Below, piece by piece: positions 10,101 through 19,100 of a DNA stretch of 38,163 nucleotides (position 1 is its first letter; the number at the start of each line of letters is the position of its first letter). Below the pieces are notes generated by a model. That model was not told where the DNA came from and did no database searches. It saw only the letters and a program-made list of their open reading frames with translations. This DNA is from Amanita rubescens (taxonomy: Eukaryota > Basidiomycota > Agaricomycetes > Agaricales > Amanitaceae): the NCBI GenBank assembly GCA_015039365.1, contig WION01000514.1, forward strand, positions 1 through 38,163, read 5' to 3'. The translations under genes and the position numbers were made by a program.

Positions 10101-13100
10101 GACCAAGTAACTATCGCACGATATACACCAGCTCAACAAATGGAACACAAATACCATCAAACAGAGGAGGTTTACACGCTCCCTCCTGAATACTCGGCAT
10201 GGAAAGATGTATTCGAGAAAAAAGCAAGTGAACGATTCCCGGAAAGCCGATCTTGGGATCACCAGATAGAACTTCGCGATGATTTCATACCAAAAAGAGG
10301 AAAAATCTATCCCTTATCTCCGAAACAGCAGAACACACTGGATGAATGGATCAAAGAACATGTTGAAAAAGGCTACATCAGACCATCGAAATCGCCGCAG
10401 GCATCACCTTTCTTCTTTGTAGAGAAGAAAGAAGCACAAAAACTACGACCCTGCCAAGACTATCGATATTTGAACGAATACACTAAACCAAACGCATACC
10501 CATTACCCCTTATCTCCGATCTTATGATTAAACTCAAAGATTCGGAATACTTTACGAAATTGGACATCCGTTGGGGATATAATAACGTTCAAATCAAAGA
10601 ATCTGACAGATGGAAAGCCGCCTTTATCACCAATCGAGGTTTATTTGAACCTAACGTCATGTTCTTTGGATTACGAAATTCACCAGCAACGTTCCAAGCT
10701 ATGATGGACGATTATTTCAGGGATTTTACAGAAAAAGGATGGCTCGTCATCTACATGGATGACATGCTAATACACGCGCGCACTAAAGAAGAACTCGAGA
10801 TTCGAACAAAACAAGTACTTGAACGATTACAGAAACACGATCTTTACCTCAAGCTTGAAAAGTGTAAATTCGCTGCCAAAGAAGTTGATTTTCTAGGCAC
10901 TGTCATATCCAAAAATACAATAAAAATGGACCCGATCAAACTTGCCAGAATCAGGGACTGGCCAACCCCTTCTACCGTTAAACAGGTTAGATCCTTTTTA
11001 GGATTCGGAAATTACTATCGAAGGTTTATTTTCGGATTCGCCCATCTTGCACGACCCCTGCACGACCTAACAAAGAAAAACAAATTATGGACATGGACCG
11101 CAGAATGCCAAGTCGCATTTGATCTATTAAAAGAACGCTTCACATCCGCGCCTGTCTTAATGATGCCCGACGTTAACAAACCTTTCATTCTACAAACGGA
11201 CGCATCAGACCGCGCTATCGGAGCAGTTCTTATGCAGAAAGATGACAATGGCGACTTACACCCATGCGGATACCTATCCCACGCTTTAACACCGACTGAA
11301 ACACGATGGCAAATCTACGACCGAGAGTTATTCGCCATTTACTACGCTCTTTACAATGAATGGAGATACCTGCTTGAAGGAGCAGAACACCCTGTCATTA
11401 TTCATTGCGACCACAAGAACCTACTCTACTATCGAGAACCACAACGTCTTACAAACCGCCAAGCACGATGGTGGAACGACTTGTCTCGATTTAATATTAA
11501 ATTAACGCATGTTCCTGGAGCAAAACTAATAATAGCGGATGCTTTATCCCGCCGACCCGATCATATGACAAAAGATGAACCAGAAGAGTTAATAACAATG
11601 CTCCCAAAAGAACTCTTTATTCGCACGATCGCCGAAGATCTCCGTGACAGAGCAATAGAAATAACTGTCAAAGATGAATTCGCTCAATCAATCAAGAAAT
11701 GCCTAAAAGAAAAAGGAACACCGCCTTTACGAACAGCCCTTTCTGATTGGACCCTCGACAACGAATTAATCCTATACAAAGGGAAATCTTTTATCCCTCC
11801 TGACACCGATCTTCGCCGAGATATTATTAGAGATTTTCATGAATCACCAACAAGCGGACACCCCGGTTTCTTCAAAACACTAGCCTTATTAAAGGAATAT
11901 TACTGGTGGCCATTAATGTCTAAAATGGTTAAACAGTTTATTGACGGATGCACGGCATGTCAACAAATGAAATCAAATACTCACCCTACCGCCGCACCCC
12001 TGATGCCAATCAAGTCTCACGCACACCGACCCTTCCAACAAATAACCATGGATTTCATAACCGACTTACCCATAAGTGACGGTTTTGATTCTATCTTTAT
12101 CGTGGTCGATCAAGGACTTACAAAGGGAGTAATTCTCATGCCTTGTAATAAAACTATCACCGCCGACGAAACCGCCGACCTCTACATTCGGAATGTATTC
12201 AAAAATTTCGGTTTACCCAACATCATGATCTCCGATCGAGGACCACAGTTCGCATCACACGTTTTCAACGGCATAATGGACTCATTAAAGATCAAACATA
12301 AAATGAGTACCGCCTTCCATCCACAAACTGATGGACAAACGGAGCGATATAACGCCGAATTAGAAGCTTATCTCCGAATATTCTGTGCCTATGAACCAGA
12401 TACTTGGAACAAGATGATACCAATAGCACAATTCGCGCATAATTCACGCACTCATGAAGCGTTGAAACAATCACCCTTTCAATTGATGTATGGAACATCC
12501 CCGGTTGCACTTCCCCTTGTCTCAAATAAGACAAATACACCAACCGCCGATAACCGCATCAACTCTCTGTTCCGCGCACGAGAAGAAGCACTCGCCGCAC
12601 ATGATCTAGCACGAGCTAAGATGATGGAAAGAACAACGAGAAAGACTAAACTGTTCAAAGTCAATGACAAAGTATGGTTAGAATCTAGGAACCTGAAGAT
12701 TCCTTATCAGAGCAGAAAGCTCGCACCTAGACGAGAAGGTCCCTTTTCCATCAAAGAAGTCTTAGGACCAGTGACATATCGTCTCACGCTACCAAGACAA
12801 TGGAAAATTCATAACGTATTCCACGCCGCCTTACTAACGCCGTTCAAAGAAACTTCCTTTCACGGAATAACAGAAACAAGGCCCCCTCCCGATCTGATCG
12901 AAGGAGAAAAAGAATACGAAGTAGAAGCACTGCTTGCACATCGCAAGTTCAGAGGAAAATTACAATTCCTAGTAAAGTGGAAAGGCTATGACACCAGCGA
13001 AAACACATGGGAACCAGAAAATAACTTGACGCATATGGAAGACCTCCTTCTAGAATATAAAAGACGAAGGAAACTCTGAAATGTCACTCACATACCAAGC

Positions 13101-16100
13101 TATTATGCAAAATGGAAACGACACCACCGACGCCGTTCAGCACTTCCCCTGGTCTGAATTCTACGCTGGAGAGAACACCGACACCCGACTCACCACTCTC
13201 ACTGAACCCCACCGACCTCGACTCGTTCTTCATACCACCGACACCGACGAAGAAGACACTGACCCGAACGACTTCGTTGATGTTCCCTACAGATCTTCCG
13301 ATCAGACCTCGTCTCAAACGATCCTGGTCACTCCCACCGAAACCCAGGAAACCCATCACGGAACATCAGAAACTCTGGCTGTACCTGGACGAATTACGGA
13401 AGATCGCAATAGCCGACCGATCCCACCTAGAAACGCTGAAGACATTAGCGTTACCTTACATAGAGAGACGGTATCTGCCGGTCACGCTTCGACTCAACCT
13501 CATAACGAATCTATTCGAGGCAACAACCAGAGTCACGGTACAGATGGGACTAACCGCGATATGGCTAGCTCCATCATACGAACCACCCCCGATCTCTATC
13601 TCAGTTATCACGGAATTACTACTTACACCAAGGTTAGAGACCGCGTCACTCTGATCTGTAACGCCGCTAGACTACAAGTCGACGTCTTTGACCAAGAAAG
13701 GATAGCTCGAGTCTGGCGACTTCTCATGGACTTCCGAACCGCCACTACCCTTGCCGGTCAAGCCCGAGATCAGTACAATTATCATTGTGCCGATTTAATC
13801 GAAACGTTTGTAAACGTTACGTCACTATACTGGGAAGACGTTCATCCGAAAGGAGGAAATCTGGATCAATTGGCGATAGATCTATTACGACGACTTCTCA
13901 CAGCTGACATCGAACGCTATATCATCCTTGCTATAGAAAGCATTGACGATCAAAGATTTGGACTAAAGATACAGCCCCATGATCAGAATAACCGCATCGC
14001 TGTCAACCATTGGTTTCGCGCTACCGAAGCTACACCCGACCGACACCGAGCAACTAGATGCATTATGGAGACAGATCGTAAATCGAGAGAAATCTGGTGC
14101 CTCACCGGAAAGATCCGAGACCTCTTGTCCAGTATCCAAGGAGACACAGAATGGACTACAGCCGAATTCGCAGATGGAGTTCCCTTGCATCAACTCACTA
14201 GCGACCACATTGCGCAGATCAATAATGCGATCAGCGATCTCGATCTTCATCGCCGAATCCGTACAACAGGCAATCTCATTGAGGAAGAACCGAAACGAGA
14301 TAAGAAGGCTCCTCCTCCTCCTCGATCCGTATCACCCCCAACCACCACCGTTATTCGCCACGGAGTCTGGAATATTCCTGTCCCCACTACTCGACGACAC
14401 GACACTCCGCCTGCTCGACGACCTACGACCCGCAGTATGACCAATGCCGCCAACCAACGCCCTCACCGTTACAACCGTTGCATCCACTGCCGAGGTAAAC
14501 ATGCCTCTGAGGATCACCATCTCGCTACTACAATTCCTCCTATGTCTACTCTACCTCCACGCGCTCCCACGCGCCGACGCGATCCGACGCCCGGTCCTTC
14601 CACTAAGAAGAAAGGACGTTCTCGAACTACCACAGATGCCGCCAATACCCCCACTTCCACTAGCCGCCGCCCTCATCAGCCGAAGAAGAAGGGAAAAAAG
14701 AAGGCACACCACGCGTCACAGTGTCAGGCATGCGTCAACGGACGACAGTGCGACGGAGCCGACGACGACGCCTGCGATCTTTACGGCGACTACGGCTATC
14801 AGCACGACGACGACGCCATGCACAACATGAACACCTGAACGTTTTGTTGTTGCGGTCAACAACGTAGGGGAGAGCTAGTGTTACAACACGGTACGGACTC
14901 CCGCATTATGATTACATGACACGTCGGACATGTTTATTTCCTTTTATCTTACCTTACTTGTCGCTCCCCTTATGCTCGATTCATACGGACTAACTCGTTC
15001 CCTTTATTATACCATCCCTTGTTCCACATATGATGCCGTCTTTATACTTACTTTCGTACTTACCTTTATACATTAATTAGTACGTCTCATTGTACTTGCT
15101 AGTATAAGTACCGCATGTATTCTAGAGTCGAACCCTAAGTTCGACTTAGCTGTTTATTGTCGTCTGACAATATAACCTTGCTCTTAAACTCATCTACCAC
15201 AATCGTCCTCAGATCCTAAGTCAACGTCTTGACTTAGTATTGAACTTATAATCTTAACGTTTGACTTAAGACTTGTAATCGTGACTAGAGTTGCCGTTGC
15301 AACTTAGGTTGAGATTAACGAGTTCGTAACACATAGTACCTCATAAACCAGAATCACTCACCTGGAAATCAAGGAAAGTGATTTAAATGAGAGGAATGGT
15401 CACATCACTTGGCAGTGAGAGTGGGTGAGATGAAATGTAATCTTACAATCTACAATAACTTTAGTGTAAAAGAAGACAGGAAAAAGATAAGGCAACATGC
15501 TCACTTTCTGACATTAGTAGGATTTAATGGTATATCAAACATTCATGAATGATGGGATGCTGAGAATGCAGGTTAGAAAATTTGCAATGTCACATACAGC
15601 CTGTTGGTCATAGGAAAAGATGTGATGACACTGCCTTTCACAAATTGTGCAATGTCACTCACTCCCTGTTGGTGATAGGAAAAGATGTGATAACACTGAG
15701 TGCCTTTCAAAAAATGTGTAATGTCACTCACTGCCTGTTGATCATAGGAAAAGATGTGATGACATGCTTTTCACAAGATGTGCAATGTCACTCACTTGCT
15801 GTTGGTGATAGGAAAAGATGTGATGACACTGCTGCCTTTTACAAAATGTGCAATGCCACTCACTTCCTGTTGGTCATAGGAAAAGATGTGATGACACTGC
15901 CTTTTGCAAAATTGGCAATGTCACTCACTGCCTGTTGGCCATAGGAAAGAATTTGGTGACATTGCCTTTCACAAATTTGCAATTTCACTCACTCTCTGGT
16001 GGTCAAAGGAAAAGATGTGATGACACTGCCTTTCACAAAATGTCCAGTGTCACTCACTGCCTGTTGGTCATAGGAAAAGATAGGATAACACTCAAACCTT

Positions 16101-19100
16101 TCACAAAATGTGCAATGTCACTCACAAGCTGTTGGTCATAGGAAAAGATGTGATGACACTGTCTTTCACAAAATGTGCAATATCACTCACTCCCTGTTGG
16201 TGATAGGAAAAGATGTGATGACACTCAGGCCTTTCACAAAATTTGCAATGTCACTCACTTCCTGTTAGTCACAGGAAAAGATGTGATAATGCTGCCTTGT
16301 CACAAAATATGCAATGTCACTCACTCTCTGTTGGTCATAGGAAAAGATGTGATGACACTCAGGCCTTTCACAAAATGTGCAATGTCACTCACTTCCTGTT
16401 GGTTGTAAGAAAAAATGTGATGACACTGCCTTTCACAAAATGTGCAATGTCACTCACTTCCTGTTGGTCATAGAAAAAGATACAATGACACAAAATTTGC
16501 AATGTCACTCACTTGCTATTGGTCATAGGAAGAGATGTGAAGATGCTACCTTTCACAAAATGTGCATTGTCACTCACTTGCTGTTGGTCATAGGAAAAGA
16601 TGTGATGACACTGCCTTTCACAAAATGTGCAATGTACTGTCACTCACTTCCTGTTCATAGGGAAAAATGTGATGACACTGCCTTACACAAAATGTGTGAT
16701 GTCACTCACTCCCTGTTGGTCATAGGAAAAGATGTAATGACACTGCCTTTCACAAAATGTGCAATGTCACTCACTCCCTGTTGGTGATAGGAAAGATGTG
16801 ATGACACTATGTTTCACAAAATGTGCAATATCACTCACAATCTATTGGTCATAGGAAAGTATGTGATGACAGTGCCTTTCACAAAATGTGCAATGTCACT
16901 CACTGCCTGATGGTCATAGGAAAAGATGTGATAACACTCAAACCTTTCACAAAATGTGCAGTATTACTCACTCCCTGTTGGTCATAGGAAAAGATGTGAT
17001 GACACTGCCTTTCACAAAATGTGCAATGTATGTAACTCACCTGCTGGAAAAGATATGATAACAATGCCTTTCACAAATGTACAGTCACTCACTCCCTGTT
17101 GCCAGTCATAGGAAAAAATGTGATGACACTGCCTTTCATAAAATGTGCAATATCACTCACTCCCTGTTGGTCATAGGAAAAGATGTGATGACACTGCCTT
17201 TCACAAAATGTGAAATCTCACTCACAATCTGTTGGTCATAGGAAAGATGTGATGACACTGCCTTTCACAAAATGTGCAATATCACTTACTCCCTGTTGGT
17301 CATAGGAAAGATGTGATGACAGTGCCTTTCACAAAATGTGCAATGTTGCTCACTGCAACCTGTTGGTCATAAAAAATGATGTGAAATGATGTTATAACAC
17401 TGCTTTTCCCAAAATGTGCAATGTCACTGACAACCTGTTGGTCACAGGAAAAGATGTGATGACACTGCCTTTCACAAAATGTGTAATGTCACTCACAAAC
17501 TGTTGGTCCAAATAGGAAAAGATGTGATGACACTGCCTTTCACAAAATGAGCAATGTCACTTACTTGCTGTTGGTCATAGGAAAAGATGTGATGACACTT
17601 CCTTTCACAAAATGAGCAATGTTGCTTACAAACTGTTGGTCATAGGAACACAGGCCTTTCACAAAATGTGTGATGTCACTCACTCCCTGTTGGTCATAGG
17701 AAAAGATGTGATGACCGTACTGCCTTCATCAAATGTGCAATGTCACTCACATCCTGTTGGTCATAGGAAAAGATGTGACAACAATGCCTTCATAAATGGG
17801 GCAATGTCACTCACATCCTGTTGGTCATAGGAAAAGATGTGACAACAATGCCTTCATAAATGGGCAATGTCACTCACTCCCTGTTGGTCATAGGAAAAGA
17901 TGTGATGACACTGCCTTTCACAAAATGTGCTGGGAATGTCACTTACTTCCTGTTGGTCATAGGAAAGATGTGATGTTGCTGCCTTTCACAAATAAGCAAT
18001 GTTGCTTACAAACTGTTGGTCATAGGAACACTTAGGCCTTTCACAAAATGTGCAATGTCACTCACTGGCTGTTGGTCATAGGGAAAGATGTGATAACACT
18101 GCCTTCATACAGTGGGCAATGTCACTGACTTTCTGTTGGTCATAGTAGGAAAAGATGTGACAACAACGCCTTCATAAAATGGACAATGTCACTCACTGCC
18201 TGTTGGTCATAGAAAAAATGTGATAACAAAACATGTGATAACACTGCCTTTCACAAGATGTACAATTTCACTCACTCTCTGTTGGTCATAGGAAACAATG
18301 TGATGACATTGCCTTTCATAAATTTGCAATCAGTGTCACTCACAAGCTGTTGGTCATAGGAAAAATGTGATGACACTGCCTTTCACAAAATGTGCAGCAT
18401 CACTCACTGCCTGTTGGTTATAGGAAAAGGTGTGATGACACCGCCTTTCACAAAATGTGCAATGTCACTCACAATCTGTTGTTCATAGGAAAAGATGTCA
18501 TGACACTGCCTTTCACAAGATGTGCAGTGTCACTCACACGCTGTTGGTCAAAGGAAAAAATGTGATGACACTCAGCCTTTCACAAAATGTGCAACTTGTG
18601 TCACTCACTCCCTGTTGGTCATAGGAAAAGATGTGATGACACTGCCTTTCACAAAATGTGCAATGTCACTTACTCCCTGTTGGTCATGGGAGAAGATATG
18701 ATAACACTGCCTTGCACAAAATGTGCAATGTCACTCACAAACTGTTGGTCATAGGAAAAGATATGATGGCACTGCCTTTCACAAAATGTGCAATGTCACT
18801 CACTCTCTGTTAGTCATATGAAAAGATGTGATGACACTGCCTTTCACAAAATGTGCAATGTAACTCACTTGCTGTTGATCATGGTTCATAGGAAAAGATG
18901 TGATGACACTGCCTTTCACAAAATGTGCAATGTAACTCACTTTCTGTTGGTCATGGTTCAGAAAAGATGTCTTTCACAAGAATCTCCAAAGTCACTCACT
19001 TCCTGTTGGTCATGGGAAAAATAGATAGGACAGCTTTTCAGCATCATTTGCAATGTTACTCACATGCTGTTAACCATAGGCAACATTTTGATAAGGTCAT

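Larger units (their letters stand above)
7185..15331 (+). mobile_element. Complete Ty3/Gypsy chromodomain LTR retrotransposon
   Basis: The element is 8147 bp and bounded by two 453-bp LTRs that look identical, each with TGTTAC...GTAACA ends, inside a 5-bp CATAG duplication. The order is LTR, putative primer site, gag, pol (protease, RT, RNase H, integrase, chromodomain), a third ORF, polypurine tract, LTR. Domain order and the C-terminal chromodomain place it among the chromoviruses (Metaviridae), and the likely self-primer suggests the Tf1/sushi branch. LTR identity and open frames indicate a very recent, possibly still active insertion. It lies antisense in an intron of the GTPase gene. Confidence 0.96.

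Noticed and set aside
14444..14830. Plus-strand ORF with a signal-peptide-like stretch (MPLRITISLLQFLLCLLYLH), a possible Env
   Set aside because: It overlaps the zinc-cluster part of the third retrotransposon ORF, which is the better coding frame there. The hydrophobic run is short and the rest is low-complexity T/P/R.
15598..19002. CRISPR-like array
   Set aside because: Unit regularity is suggestive at first sight, but the variable part is only 3 nt and the host is eukaryotic. There are no spacers and no cas genes.
15582..19024. Chain of plus-strand ORFs with repeated MQCHSLPVGHRKRCDD-like text
   Set aside because: They are translations of the tandem repeat in the wrong strand, change frame with every length variant, and lack any start context. 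The minus-strand intron-codon reading explains the unit better.
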